In this document: positions 55,701 to 63,456 of the stretch, piece by piece | How positions within the stretch are numbered: the stretch's first letter is position 1 | Layout: each line of letters opens with the position of its first letter | Assembly (NCBI RefSeq): GCF_900105965.1 | Contig: NZ_FNTV01000001.1 | Span: 868,001-932,000 of the forward strand | DNA length: 64,000 bases | Direction of reading: 5' to 3' | Source: Arthrobacter alpinus | GTDB taxonomy: Bacteria > Actinomycetota > Actinomycetes > Actinomycetales > Micrococcaceae | The notes under the pieces: model-generated | The model's database searches: none | The model's input: the letters and a program-made list of their open reading frames with translations, nothing else | Told to the model about the DNA's origin: nothing | Translations under genes and position numbers: made by a program

Positions 55701-56764
55701 GCACCCAATGCCGTGATGCCGCCACTGACCTCGGCTACCACGCGGCCAGAAACGTCACTGAGCCCCATGAAGCCCTCGCGGACGTTGAAGAGGAAGCTGA
55801 TTAGCTTGGAATCTTCCTCAACACCAAGCCCGCCAATGAAGTCGCCGCTGGCCAAGATCGACAAAACACCCATTAGAGCGGTGCTGGCCTTCTCCATGCT
55901 GGTACCAATGACCGCACCAACCAGCTTTGCCTTTTCCTCAACTGGCGCCATCCACGTGATTAGCCCTTGGAAGAACTTCGTAAAAAGCGGGTACGCGCCA
56001 GAGAGCAGATTCGCTCCAACACGACCAACAGAGGCCATGACGTTCTTGAAAGCGCCCTGCAAGGTCTTGCCCGATTCAAGGGCAGCCCCACCAAGACCAG
56101 CTTGCATAGCAACTTGGAACGTCTCAAAGTTGATCTTTCCATCAGATGCCAGCTTGAGAGTTTCCTCAGCGGTAGTGCCAAGCTCTTTGCCAAGCAGCTG
56201 CACAATGGGAATACCAGCCTCGTTTAGCTGGGCAATCACGTCGCCCTGGATCTTGTTTGAGCTGGCGACCTTATTGAAGATCGCCCCCATGTCCGCCATT
56301 CCAACACCAGCAATTGTTGCCGCGTCACCAGTCAGCTTGAGTGTGCGCTCAAGTTCCTTGCCCGGTTTTACACCAGCAGCAACAGCACCGGCAGCCACAG
56401 TCGCAGCCTCGTCAAGGCCAAATGCTGTACCCTTGACCGCAGCGTTCGCGTTGGCCATAATCGCCGCCACAGAATCAGCAGTATGGCCGAGTCCCGTCAG
56501 CTTGGCCTTGGCATTCTCAATTGCGGAAAGCCTGCCAAATCCTTTGGTGAGTGCGACACCGAGCCCGGCAATAACGGCTCCACTGGCCGCCAGAGCACCA
56601 ACCTTGAGAGCCCCACCAAGCGCCGCCCCCATCTTGGACCCGGATGACTTGCCAGCGTCCTTGCCAGCCGAATCAGCGATGCCGTCGAACTGACGCCCGA
56701 CGGCCTGTTGTGTCCCCTTGAATGAGGGCCTCACCAAAACCTCAGCGATTCCGATTACTGCCAC
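52784..56764 (-). CDS. Tape measure protein with C-terminal M23 peptidase domain
   Basis: 1326 residues. N-terminal tape-measure core (MAVIGIAEVLVRPSFKGTQQ) and an Ala/Gly-rich helical region. A central section (aa about 620-900) has several roughly 45-residue Trp/Phe-rich repeats ending in WLRD..I.PVFNGI. A zinc peptidase domain lies at about aa 1050-1150 (FHDGIDIGVGVGTPVFAAGA and GPHLHFGTYNGG, the HxxxD and HxH motifs). The peptidase probably opens the peptidoglycan during DNA injection. The protein length sets the tail length. Confidence 0.88.
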   Translation of the reverse strand: MAVIGIAEVLVRPSFKGTQQAVGRQFDGIADSAGKDAGKSSGSKMGAALGGALKVGALAASGAVIAGLGVALTKGFGRLSAIENAKAKLTGLGHTADSVAAIMANANAAVKGTAFGLDEAATVAAGAVAAGVKPGKELERTLKLTGDAATIAGVGMADMGAIFNKVASSNKIQGDVIAQLNEAGIPIVQLLGKELGTTAEETLKLASDGKINFETFQVAMQAGLGGAALESGKTLQGAFKNVMASVGRVGANLLSGAYPLFTKFFQGLITWMAPVEEKAKLVGAVIGTSMEKASTALMGVLSILASGDFIGGLGVEEDSKLISFLFNVREGFMGLSDVSGRVVAEVSGGITALGAAFVSGGSEVTSSGFAGILESIGTGARTIWDAIQPLLNLAFVASATGWDTIQSIFSTLSDLAAGMLPSLVTIGTSLGEASAKISAAVWGVFLEVLNSVASILESVLVPALELLASYMEENESLVQGLVGGYAAYETAQNALDWGKEIWGLITSGVEWVKNAIAIAASTVAKVKDKIETAYLMALYAKDSIVKAANTVATWAHVAATKAAGIAQSLTSASTYKAAAAWVAQRAAMVAGAVATKAVTAAQWLMNAAMSANPIGLVIAGIALLVGGFILAYNKIGWFKDGVNAVVQAVGGFFKWLWENAIKPAFEGIMAAAKATADWFQNSFMPAVKAAIDAVAAVFTWWVDTIVRPVFDAIFTVVNGFYLFFRGIFQLVVSIFVNILAPAFMNFWHGVVEPVFAAIGLLVSLWWSTVSGIFNNVVSFIQTVLGAVFTWFRDSVIMPVFNFIAGYITWWWTTVSGVFNTVIGFVRTVFSAVFTWLRDVVILPVFNGIKDAISVWWSATQFIFNTVIGFVRNTLGAAFTWLRDSIISPVFNGIRDTISSVWNNGIKPVFDFLSNAIKNDVPNAFQKGVDGVKSIWDTLLDIAKKPVRFVVNTVINDGLIGAFNKVASILPGIDQLPRVALPNGFARGGWTGPGGTYDPAGIVHADEFVVKKSSRRSIEGRAPGFLDALNTFGASALSKLGFANGGRVNPVKNMALTQGFSAFHDGIDIGVGVGTPVFAAGAGRITHAGPGATAPGVSGGNEVHLLSNGVEQWYAHLSQIGVKLGQMVAAGQQIALSGNTGISSGPHLHFGTYNGGWPNAINPLSYLAGAESPKGGGGFLDPLGALTGLADKIVGQIKGAFPMGGFMIDAVTGVGKKLFSSVIDWAKDKLGFGAVTGAKQGAHLNPILYDQGGVLRPGLSQIMNATGKPEAIYTNEQNRALQALAARGAQQGAGMTYSPTYQWAGDDPNAVMAKDKARMRDTYSVYF

Positions 56765-56789
56765 GGTGGGCCTCCTGCTCTGGGACGCA

Positions 56790-56820
56790 AGAAAGCCACC
56801 CCACGTAGAGGTGGCTTTCT
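56790..56820 (-). terminator. Terminator-like hairpin between tail chaperone and tape measure
   Basis: AGAAAGCCACC/GGTGGCTTTCT, perfect 11-bp stem with a 9-nt loop, in the gap between the chaperone stop and the tape measure start. Partial attenuation would favour chaperone over tape measure. Confidence 0.55.
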
Positions 56821-56845
56821 GTGTGTGAAGTTATTGACTCATGGC

Positions 56846-57313
56846 CTAAATGTCGCTTGCGTCAAACCCGAATAGTCCGGCGAATCCCACGGCCCAGTCA
56901 CGTTCCGCAGCTTCGAGTGCGCGGTCAATTCCTGTGCGTGGTGCGGGGAATGGTTTGATTTCACCCGGCTTACCGCCGGCCGCAGCAATGGCAGTATTCC
57001 CGGACAACTTGATGGCGTGCAGGATCTCACGCAGTAAATGTTCGGTGATGCCGAACTCTGAAAGTTTCGGGGACCACGGCTCGTCGTCAGGGTCTTTATC
57101 GAGACTCATCTCTGCCAGTTGCCGTGCACTCTCCGGGTCGTTCGCAATCGCCTCGTTGAGCCTGTTGTTACTGGGCAGCATATCGATTAGTTCGAGCAGT
57201 GCCGTCCAGCGCCCGGCCACGTACCATTCCGCAAGATCCACGCCGTAAACCTCAAGAAGGTCGGCGCGGACCTGCGGACGGTACTGCCGGATCAGCTCGC
57301 GGAGGCGGTACCG
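56846..57313 (-). CDS. Tail assembly chaperone, C-terminal part reached by -1 frameshift (gpT-like)
   Basis: About 155 codons translated after the slip at 57313-57319: RYRLRELIRQYRPQVRADLL, EVYGVDLAEWYVAGRWTALL, and on to GLFGFDASDI. It has no good start codon of its own (a GTG at 57241 lies inside), so it is expressed as a fusion of about 265 residues with the upstream gpG-like protein. The first half is basic and likely contacts the tape measure, as gpGT does in lambda. Confidence 0.75.
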   Translation of the reverse strand, partial: RYRLRELIRQYRPQVRADLLEVYGVDLAEWYVAGRWTALLELIDMLPSNNRLNEAIANDPESARQLAEMSLDKDPDDEPWSPKLSEFGITEHLLREILHAIKLSGNTAIAAAGGKPGEIKPFPAPRTGIDRALEAAERDWAVGFAGLFGFDASDI

Positions 57314-57642
57314 TTTCCCGAGTCACCAAGGGCGCCCTGGAAGTGCGCCATTACCCGAGAAACAAGCGCCTCATGGGTTCGGATCGGCAGATCCTCAGCC
57401 ACATACTTTTCATGGTCTGCGGGAGACAGGATCTTCTTGAGAAATTCGATGTCATCCGAATCGCCACGCTTCGTTGCCTCGTACAGGTCAATGATTTCGG
57501 CGCGCTCACTGATCTTGAACCCGAACGGGTCCAGGAAAGTAATCCGCTTGTTCTTGGACAGGACAACAGTGAAAGGTTCCGGCTTGTCGATCTCCCGCTC
57601 AAGGTCGGACAGTACGAGATCGATCTTCGGTGAATCAGTCAT
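57292..57642 (-). CDS. Tail assembly chaperone, N-terminal part (gpG-like)
   Basis: 116 residues from ATG 57642: MTDSPKIDLVLSDLEREIDK, FTVVLSKNKRITFLDPFGFK, then helical ERAEIIDLYEATKRG and a Ser/Gly-rich tail (GALGDSGNGTASAS). Precedes the -1 frame at the correct offset. The slippery heptamer is eight codons before its stop. Upstream is the tail tube gene cluster. Confidence 0.8.
   Translation of the reverse strand: MTDSPKIDLVLSDLEREIDKPEPFTVVLSKNKRITFLDPFGFKISERAEIIDLYEATKRGDSDDIEFLKKILSPADHEKYVAEDLPIRTHEALVSRVMAHFQGALGDSGNGTASAS
57313..57319 (-). promoter_or_regulatory. Programmed -1 frameshift site G GGA AAC
   Basis: Heptamer GGGAAAC on the minus strand in the zero-frame phase G-GGA-AAC, where both tRNAs re-pair after slipping to GGG-AAA. 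The -1 frame is open from 57322 down to 56846, and the zero frame ends at 57292. No clear downstream pseudoknot was identified by eye. Confidence 0.75.
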
Positions 57643-57672
57643 GGTATTACCTCCGGGCAATTGGTGGGTTGT

Positions 57673-57849
57673 TTAGTTGGCCTTGGGGGCAGTTTTGGCG
57701 GGCTTCGCATCAACTGCAGGTACTTCTGTTTCCGTTGCGGCAACTGCTGCATCGGGAATTTCTTGGTAGCCCTGTGAGCGCAGAGAAACGATCTCGGGCG
57801 CGTAGCTGGTCGTCACTGTGTGACCTGACTTGTGCTTGAGTGTTGCCAC
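57673..57849 (-). CDS. Small phage protein between tail tube and chaperone
   Basis: 58 residues from GTG 57849 with RBS AAGGAGG: ATLKHKSGHTVTTSYAPEIV, SLRSQGYQEIPDAAVAATET, basic Lys/Pro-rich end. Short proteins of this kind (Lys-rich, with a SLRSQGYQE-like helix) often follow the tail tube gene. Function unknown. Confidence 0.65.
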   Translation of the reverse strand: MATLKHKSGHTVTTSYAPEIVSLRSQGYQEIPDAAVAATETEVPAVDAKPAKTAPKAN

Positions 57850-57937
57850 GTTGGGCCTCCTTGCATATTCCGGGTAAGGGTTTGAAGCGGGCCGTGCCGC
57901 CCGGAGAAACAACACGGCCCGCGAATTGGGGAGAGGG

Positions 57938-58603
57938 TTAGACACCCTGAGTGAAGCCGAGAGCCAGCTTGTGCTTCACGGCGCCAGTACCGCCCATGAA
58001 GTGCTTGATCGGAGTGCCGACTTCGGTATCCGTGAACACGTCAAACGTGAGCGGCTGCTGTACAGGGTCACCCGTGCCCCACTTCTGGGAATCAGTGGCA
58101 GCCAACTTGACGGCACCGTAACCACGGCCAAGAATCCAGTTGTCCGAAGCCGGACCATCTGAGCCAAGGATCAGCAGGCGGTACTCTTCGCCAATAGGAA
58201 GATCAGGTTCGTCAATGACGATCTCGCCCGTCGTAGGATCCTGAGTCACGGCGGTCAGATCGGTTCCGAGTGACAACTCCTGCATGTGCTTGCGGCCAGT
58301 TTCCAGCGGAGTCATCGTGATCGACCGGGCAACCTCAGTGATGTCCGAACGGACAGCGGAGGCGTAACCAAGAGCGGTCACATCTTCCTTGCTGATGTCG
58401 CGGCCGAATTCATATCCGTCCGGGGTGACCATGCCAACCGGAAGCCACCCGAGCGCCTTGAGATCAATCAGTGCCCCTCCGACACCAAACAATGTCGTTG
58501 GCAGATCAACGGACTTGGGGGCCAGGAAAGCGACGGCCTTATGGATCTTGCGAATAAGAGCTCGTTCGTCAGCTTCCTGGCGAATTGTGTCGAATGTAGG
58601 CAT
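57938..58603 (-). CDS. Major tail (tube) protein
   Basis: 221 residues: IRQEADERALIRKIHKAVAF, LPVGMVTPDGYEFGRD, SITMTPLETGRKHMQELSLG, ending in the strand-rich FDVFTDTEVGTPIKHFMGGT. Position after the tail terminator and before the chaperone, plus the beta-rich core, mark a siphovirus tube subunit. Confidence 0.75.
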   Translation of the reverse strand: MPTFDTIRQEADERALIRKIHKAVAFLAPKSVDLPTTLFGVGGALIDLKALGWLPVGMVTPDGYEFGRDISKEDVTALGYASAVRSDITEVARSITMTPLETGRKHMQELSLGTDLTAVTQDPTTGEIVIDEPDLPIGEEYRLLILGSDGPASDNWILGRGYGAVKLAATDSQKWGTGDPVQQPLTFDVFTDTEVGTPIKHFMGGTGAVKHKLALGFTQGV

Positions 58604-58654
58604 GACAAATAACCCCTTTCAAGGGCTCAAAATGGTTTGTTCCCCAGGCGGGGT

Positions 58655-59059
58655 TTATATAGGGCGGGACGTGACTAGGAAAGTCGCCGTGGCCTTGTTG
58701 AGGGTGTCTGACGTGTACGGGATGTCAGTTGGTACTTGGTCAACACTGACGTCGTCCAAGTACCCATGCGTGGTCTCTTTGTCAGTGCCACACATGAAAG
58801 CCTTGACCGATTCAAGGGTGTTCACCGCAAGTTGGCCTGGGGCGTAGCAATCCAGTGTCACCCGGTCAACACGATCAACATATCCCTCGGTGCCGCCAGT
58901 AGCGACGATCTGAACTATCGGGAACGGGCCCAAGAGGGCGCCATACCCGTCAGCCGGCAGGTGGAACACCGACTGAATTGGTTCGCCAATGTGCACGGTG
59001 CCGTCAAGCAAATCATGCAGGCACTCACGCACGTCAGGGAAAACGAGACCATCACTCAT
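58655..59059 (-). CDS. Tail terminator protein
   Basis: 134 residues: FPDVRECLHDLLDGTVHIGE, PIVQIVATGGTEGYVDRVDR, VTLDCYAPGQLAVNTLESVK. The alternating strands with a central helix match tail-terminator (gpU-like) proteins that cap the tube. Starts with a 4-nt overlap with the preceding gene. Confidence 0.65.
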   Translation of the reverse strand: MSDGLVFPDVRECLHDLLDGTVHIGEPIQSVFHLPADGYGALLGPFPIVQIVATGGTEGYVDRVDRVTLDCYAPGQLAVNTLESVKAFMCGTDKETTHGYLDDVSVDQVPTDIPYTSDTLNKATATFLVTSRPI

Positions 59060-59355
59060 GGATTCCTCACCCTCATCGACTCAGTAACCCGCACGAGAAT
59101 GGCATCACGAGCATCGCGCCCGTCAGGAACAAGCTCACGGGCCACTGCGCCAGCGCGCCGCTCATTCCGCCAACCGGCCGTGACGGTCGTATTGGCGGCC
59201 TCGTAGGTACCACGGCCAACAGCCCCAGCATTACCCGCAAGTTGTTTGGCGACCGCCAGAGATGCCGCGCCCATGGTGGACGATGTGGCGATCTCCTTGA
59301 GCCCGTCGTTGGTTCCCTTGTAGTTCCTTGAGCCGGGGACGCGGTAGAAATCCAC
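59056..59355 (-). CDS. Neck/tail completion protein (HK97 gp10-like candidate)
   Basis: 99 residues from GTG 59355. Basic, helical: GLKEIATSSTMGAASLAVAK, WRNERRAGAVARELVPDGRD. Placement between the head-closure and tail-terminator genes fits a neck protein; the sequence alone is not decisive. Confidence 0.55.
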   Translation of the reverse strand: MDFYRVPGSRNYKGTNDGLKEIATSSTMGAASLAVAKQLAGNAGAVGRGTYEAANTTVTAGWRNERRAGAVARELVPDGRDARDAILVRVTESMRVRNP

Positions 59356-59676
59356 TTATGCCCTCACTAACGCTATTTCTACGCCCTTTGGCCATTCGCC
59401 TGGGCGGCCGTCAACGGCCCATTCCCCAGCCATCAGGTGTGGCTCAGGCACTCGGATCCGGTCGGTGTGGAAGAACTTGATGCCCGGTTCGCGCAGCAGG
59501 GCAGCTTTCCCGTCAGTACCGTTTGACCGGTCCAAGGGTTCAGCCGAGGCCCGCGGGCCGACAAAACAATCCGTGGCGGGAATTTCAACGTCCGGGCGCG
59601 GATTGCCTTTGACGTCCCGCCCGCCAGAACGCAGCACCATGACGTCAGTGCGCCATGCTTCCCGGTGCCGGCTCAT
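59356..59676 (-). CDS. Head closure (stopper) protein candidate
   Basis: 106 residues: VMVLRSGGRDVKGNPRPDVE, IPATDCFVGPRASAEPLD, and RVPEPHLMAGEWAVDGRPGE. Beta-rich small protein in the stopper position; overlaps the connector gene by 4 nt. Confidence 0.6.
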   Translation of the reverse strand: MSRHREAWRTDVMVLRSGGRDVKGNPRPDVEIPATDCFVGPRASAEPLDRSNGTDGKAALLREPGIKFFHTDRIRVPEPHLMAGEWAVDGRPGEWPKGVEIALVRA

Positions 59677-60065
59677 CGCAGGCCCATGGAAACGTTGATG
59701 CTGCCAAAGCGGCGGACAGGAGCCTTGGCGGCCAAGTCCTCCACATCCTCAGCAGAGACGTACAGCAGGCCAGTAGAGATAGCCGAGTCAAGGGTGAATG
59801 AGTCAGAGAACGGTCCGGTATTTTCGGACTTCTGACGGACACCTTCCTGATTCATCAGCACCCTTTTCACGGGCGTGATCGCGGCCAGCATTACCAGGTC
59901 AGGGTCCAGCGTCCCTGCTGCGACCCGGGCATCAAGGTTTGGCACCTTGGCCCGGATCTTCGCGGAGACGTACCGGAGCATGGCCACCGTGTTCGTTGTC
60001 TCCTGCTCGGTGAGCGGACGGAACATCTCAACCACATCATCGGATGTAGCAAGCGGCAGTGCCAT
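59673..60065 (-). CDS. Head-tail connector protein (Gp19/Gp15-like)
   Basis: 130 residues, helical: PLATSDDVVEMFRPLTEQET, AMLRYVSAKIRAKVPNLDAR, AAITPVKRVLMNQEGVRQKS. The pattern of adjacent helices with VKRVLMN.EGVRQKSE is typical of actinophage Gp19/Gp9-type connectors that bind the portal. Confidence 0.75.
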   Translation of the reverse strand: MALPLATSDDVVEMFRPLTEQETTNTVAMLRYVSAKIRAKVPNLDARVAAGTLDPDLVMLAAITPVKRVLMNQEGVRQKSENTGPFSDSFTLDSAISTGLLYVSAEDVEDLAAKAPVRRFGSINVSMGLR

Positions 60066-60074
60066 GGTGGCCTC

Positions 60075-60371
60075 CTATGCGGTGGGGATTCCCTCAGCAT
60101 CAAGGGCTTCAATGATTTCGTCGCGGCTTGCGTCGGCGGGAACTTCAAAGCCCTTGGCCTTGGCATAGTCCGCCCATGCGCCGGCGCCGGAACCAGCGCC
60201 GCCCCGTGCCGGGATCTCCACCTCTTCTCCCTTGAGCTCGGGAAGTTCATCCCATGCCTTTGGGTTGGTGATCTTCCGGGCGGCCCAGTCGGGCACCTCG
60301 GCGCCGGGGCCGAACACGTGAGCAATCCCATCCTCGTCAAAGACGTGGACGGTCGAGATCAGCGCGGCCAT
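60075..60371 (-). CDS. Small head protein with SAP/HeH-like C-terminus
   Basis: 98 residues from ATG 60371: MAALISTVHVFDEDGIAHVF, PDWAARKITNPKAWDELPEL, then an Ala/Gly linker and a 35-residue helix-extended-loop-helix (DYAKAKGFEVPADASRDEII). HeH/SAP domains occur in phage head proteins near the capsid gene. Confidence 0.65.
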   Translation of the reverse strand: MAALISTVHVFDEDGIAHVFGPGAEVPDWAARKITNPKAWDELPELKGEEVEIPARGGAGSGAGAWADYAKAKGFEVPADASRDEIIEALDAEGIPTA

Positions 60372-60372
60372 G

Positions 60373-61407
60373 TTAGAGCACATCCGCAATGAAGAGGCGG
60401 CGCGCATCCGACAGGATAGGCATGGCCACAGCATCCACGTACGTGAACTGGCGGTACGGGGGGCCAACCTTTTCTACGACGCCCACGATGCCAGCAGCTT
60501 CCTCGAAGGACAGCTCAGCTTCACCGGAGTTCACCAGCTCAAGGGCGGTCGCGGAGACACCCCAAGCCGTATGTCCGAGGTCGGCAAGGTTTGCCGGCGT
60601 GAACGTCAGCTTGTCGGCAGGGATCACGCGAGTGATAACGCCGTCAACATCGACCTGCGCATCGTACGGCGTTTCAATGGCCGGCAGGCCCTCGTTCGCC
60701 AGAAGCTCGTTCAGCTCGGACAGCGTCACGCGAGTCTTGCCGGAAGTGGAGCCGTGAACCGCGTTGACGATCTCGGTGTTGACCTGCAGGAAGCGAAGCG
60801 CGGTCTGCGAGGTGCGGATTGCGCCAGCGGCGCCTCCCGTGGTGGCCACATAGACGTCATGCCAAGCGATCAGCTCGGACAGTGCCAGCGCGGTCTTGTC
60901 GGACCACGGCTTGACGGCGGTGACCTTGTGGTCCGTGGGGACACCAAAGTCAGCTTCACCTTGGAAGCCGTTCTCGTCAATGGTGAGCTTGCCCGTGGAC
61001 ATGACACTGCCCCACGCCTGCTCAAGACGGTTCTGAACCTCACGGGTCAGGTTGGTTGCGTCGTTGTAGACGGCGTTCGCAAGCGCGGCCTGGCGAGTAC
61101 CACCGGTGCGGGCAAACTCAAGCTGCAAACGCTCGTACTCGCCCGTGCTCAGCGAGGACGACAGCGGCAGCAGGTTGACGCGCTTCTCGCTGCCAGCATC
61201 ACGCTCAGAGACGTGGATGCGGCCGTCGAAGGAGCGGTATCGGGCGGTGCGGTTGGTGCGGACGATCTCCGCGAAGTCAACCGTGTTGGTCTGCAAGTAG
61301 ACCGGCGGGAATGATTCCAACAGCGCAAGGCTGGGATTCACCGGGACTTCGCGAACAAACGTGGTCAGAGCGTCGGGCGTTACCGGCGCGTCAAAGAAAA
61401 TAGCCAT
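60373..61407 (-). CDS. Major capsid protein (lambda gpE type)
   Basis: 344 residues: FFDAPVTPDALTTFVREVPV, LLESFPPVYLQTNTVDFAEI, and DEKRVNLLPLSSSLSTGEYE-like scaffold contacts (GSEKRVNLLPLSSSLSTGEY). The Phage_cap_E family (HK97 fold) is recognised from the N-terminal pattern, the central WSDKTALALSELIAWHDVY and the end YVDAVAMPILSDARRLFIAD. Partner of the decoration protein that precedes it. Confidence 0.88.
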   Translation of the reverse strand: MAIFFDAPVTPDALTTFVREVPVNPSLALLESFPPVYLQTNTVDFAEIVRTNRTARYRSFDGRIHVSERDAGSEKRVNLLPLSSSLSTGEYERLQLEFARTGGTRQAALANAVYNDATNLTREVQNRLEQAWGSVMSTGKLTIDENGFQGEADFGVPTDHKVTAVKPWSDKTALALSELIAWHDVYVATTGGAAGAIRTSQTALRFLQVNTEIVNAVHGSTSGKTRVTLSELNELLANEGLPAIETPYDAQVDVDGVITRVIPADKLTFTPANLADLGHTAWGVSATALELVNSGEAELSFEEAAGIVGVVEKVGPPYRQFTYVDAVAMPILSDARRLFIADVL

Positions 61408-61422
61408 GTTGTATGTCTCCTA

Positions 61423-61827
61423 TCAGGCCGAGAAGTGAATGAGCTTGAGGGCAGTCTTGGCGGCCGCATCGAGCGAGCCCTTGCCCGTGGCAAGTGGCAG
61501 CTTGGCCGGGTTCACGAAACCGTGAACGACGGAGGCGCCGCCAACCTTGACGGAACCCTCACGAACGGCAAGGGAGCTGAATAGCAAGCCAGCAGCAACC
61601 CCGGAGCCGTCGAGCGCGGCGGAATCGTACGGGGCATACAGCTTGGTAGCCGTGATCAGACCCAGCACAATGCCGGACGGAATGAAACCGTTCGGGTGCA
61701 GGCCAGCGAACTTGGAGATGTCCAAAGTCACCGAAGGGGTAGTGCCCGGCTCAGTGCCGTGCTGGCTCAAAAGCCACGAACGGTTCTCGACCTGCGAGAC
61801 CGTGGAAGAGACTGTAATATCAGTCAT
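61423..61827 (-). CDS. Head decoration protein (gpD-like)
   Basis: 134 residues, Gly/Ala/Val-rich beta protein: SWLLSQHGTEPGTTPSVTLD, FIPSGIVLGLITATKLYAPY, VVHGFVNPAKLPLATGKGSL. This matches the HDPD/gpD family that binds threefold sites of a gpE-type capsid, just before the capsid gene. Confidence 0.8.
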   Translation of the reverse strand: MTDITVSSTVSQVENRSWLLSQHGTEPGTTPSVTLDISKFAGLHPNGFIPSGIVLGLITATKLYAPYDSAALDGSGVAAGLLFSSLAVREGSVKVGGASVVHGFVNPAKLPLATGKGSLDAAAKTALKLIHFSA

Positions 61828-61857
61828 TGTTTTGTCCTTTCAAAGGGCGATTGGTTG

Positions 61858-62598
61858 TTACTTCTTGGGGCTGAAACGCCTTGCGGCCTCGGCCTTACCG
61901 GCATCCTTTTTGGACACCTTCGACTGATCACGCTGGCCCTGCCCAAGATTCGGGAACTTCTGCTTCCCATCACCTGCAGGGGCAATGCTGTTGATCAGTG
62001 CGGTCACCTTGTCGGTGGAAACCTCGCCCTTGTCGGTGAGGAAATTTGCATGATTCAGGTTCTCGATCAAAGCGCCCAGCGCGTCGGCCGGGATCCGGCC
62101 AGCTGCAACAGCTTTGATCTCGGCGCCAACGAGGCGGGGAGCGGACTCGCGGCGAGCTTCGGCGCGACCTTCTTCGCGGGCCTTCTCGATGGCCTTCACG
62201 TCGTCGGGCTTCTTCGCGTCGAGAGCCTGCTGATGTGCGGCAGCGTCGGCCTGCAACTTCGCCAGACCATCGGGAGTCACATCGCCGTAAGCCTTGTTGC
62301 GGTCCTCATGCTTGCGCGCCTGGTGCTTCCAGTACGCGGTCTGCTCGGCGGGCTCCATGTCCTTCACAGCCGTGTTGGCCGGAAACTCGGGATTAGAAGC
62401 TCCTGCGGCACCCACACCGCCCTCTCCGCCAGCCGCAGCACCTTCGCCGCCATCGGCTCCCGCAGCGGCGCCACCCTCGGCAGGCGCGGCGCTCATCGTC
62501 GCGTCCCCGAACTGGGCCCGGTTGTGAGCGAACAGGGCAGCGAGACCGCCTGGTGCGTTCAGATCAATGCCGTGCGAGGAACGAATATTCTTGGACAT
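61858..62598 (-). CDS. Capsid scaffolding protein
   Basis: 246 residues from ATG 62598. Ala/Gly/Glu-rich disordered N-terminal part (aa 30-75), then charged helices (YWKHQARKHEDRNKAYGDVT, KAIEKAREEGRAEARRESAP) and a basic C-terminus (KFPNLGQGQRDQSKVSKKD) typical of capsid-binding scaffold ends. No protease motif seen. Confidence 0.8.
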   Translation of the reverse strand: MSKNIRSSHGIDLNAPGGLAALFAHNRAQFGDATMSAAPAEGGAAAGADGGEGAAAGGEGGVGAAGASNPEFPANTAVKDMEPAEQTAYWKHQARKHEDRNKAYGDVTPDGLAKLQADAAAHQQALDAKKPDDVKAIEKAREEGRAEARRESAPRLVGAEIKAVAAGRIPADALGALIENLNHANFLTDKGEVSTDKVTALINSIAPAGDGKQKFPNLGQGQRDQSKVSKKDAGKAEAARRFSPKK

Positions 62599-62621
62599 GT
62601 TGTCTCCTTGACAGGGGTACG

Positions 62622-62646
62622 AAAAAGGCCCCCATGCCGGGAGCCT
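62622..62646 (-). terminator. Terminator-like hairpin between MuF-like and scaffold genes
   Basis: On the minus strand AGGCTCCC-GGCAT-GGGGGCCT followed by TTTTT. It may partly end transcripts from the portal side. Confidence 0.6.
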
Positions 62647-62658
62647 CAAGAAAGTTGA

Positions 62659-63456
62659 TTAGGGAATGTCAGTTGGTCCGCGGAAGGAATCTCCCTCTCG
62701 ACCAAGAACAGGGCCAATCTCGCCATGCTCGTTGATCACATACCGCGTGTTGATAAGGTCTTTGGCGGCCGTTGACCCCGCATCGTCGTACAGGCGATCA
62801 AGATCCTCCCGGTTCACAGCCACACCCGGATCCTTGCCGTTCTTGATTGGCAAGACTCCACAACCACAGCCACCATGAATAGGTAGAAGATCGCCGCGGA
62901 AGTACATGCGGTCAGATGCAGCGATACACATCCCGCACGTACCGGACACGGCCCGCTCAGGACGGATAATGCGCCGGTACCCGTCCACCCGGTTCTTGAC
63001 CATGAAGTTCTTGGACTGGGCCCGGAACGCAAGATCAAGATCCGTCTTGGCCATGCTCGTGGCACGAGAAAGGACCGCCTGCTTGATTAGCGCCGGCGCC
63101 GCACCGATCGATGCCTGAAAGCGGTACTGATCAGCCAGACGCCCATAAGCGCCCGCATGCGTGACACCTTGCCGAAGCGTCGCCGGATCAATAGGCCCAG
63201 ATGGACGCACAGAACCAACGAACACCTCAGAAGCGACCCTTTGCAAGTACGCCTCGGTCACGTTCGCTGTCTGCCGCTGAGCCGCCTCCACGACCGTCAC
63301 AATCTGATTGGTCATGGCCGTGATCGCGTCATGGTCATACCAGCCATCGAAACCCTTCACCAGAGATTCAACGGCAGCAGCCGCCCGCAAAGACAGCTGC
63401 TGCCTCGTCACGGAATGAGCATCGATTAGCTTATTGATCCTCGGATCGGCGGCCAC
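62659..63456 (-). CDS. MuF-like minor head protein
   Basis: 265 residues from GTG 63456 (overlaps the portal stop). A helical N-terminal half leads to the family core SGTCGMCIAASDRMYFRGDL, LPIHGGCGCGVLPIKN, with Cys and His as in Mu gpF-type proteins. No nuclease or toxin domain is fused at the C-terminus. Acts in capsid assembly or DNA injection. Confidence 0.8.
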   Translation of the reverse strand: MAADPRINKLIDAHSVTRQQLSLRAAAAVESLVKGFDGWYDHDAITAMTNQIVTVVEAAQRQTANVTEAYLQRVASEVFVGSVRPSGPIDPATLRQGVTHAGAYGRLADQYRFQASIGAAPALIKQAVLSRATSMAKTDLDLAFRAQSKNFMVKNRVDGYRRIIRPERAVSGTCGMCIAASDRMYFRGDLLPIHGGCGCGVLPIKNGKDPGVAVNREDLDRLYDDAGSTAAKDLINTRYVINEHGEIGPVLGREGDSFRGPTDIP

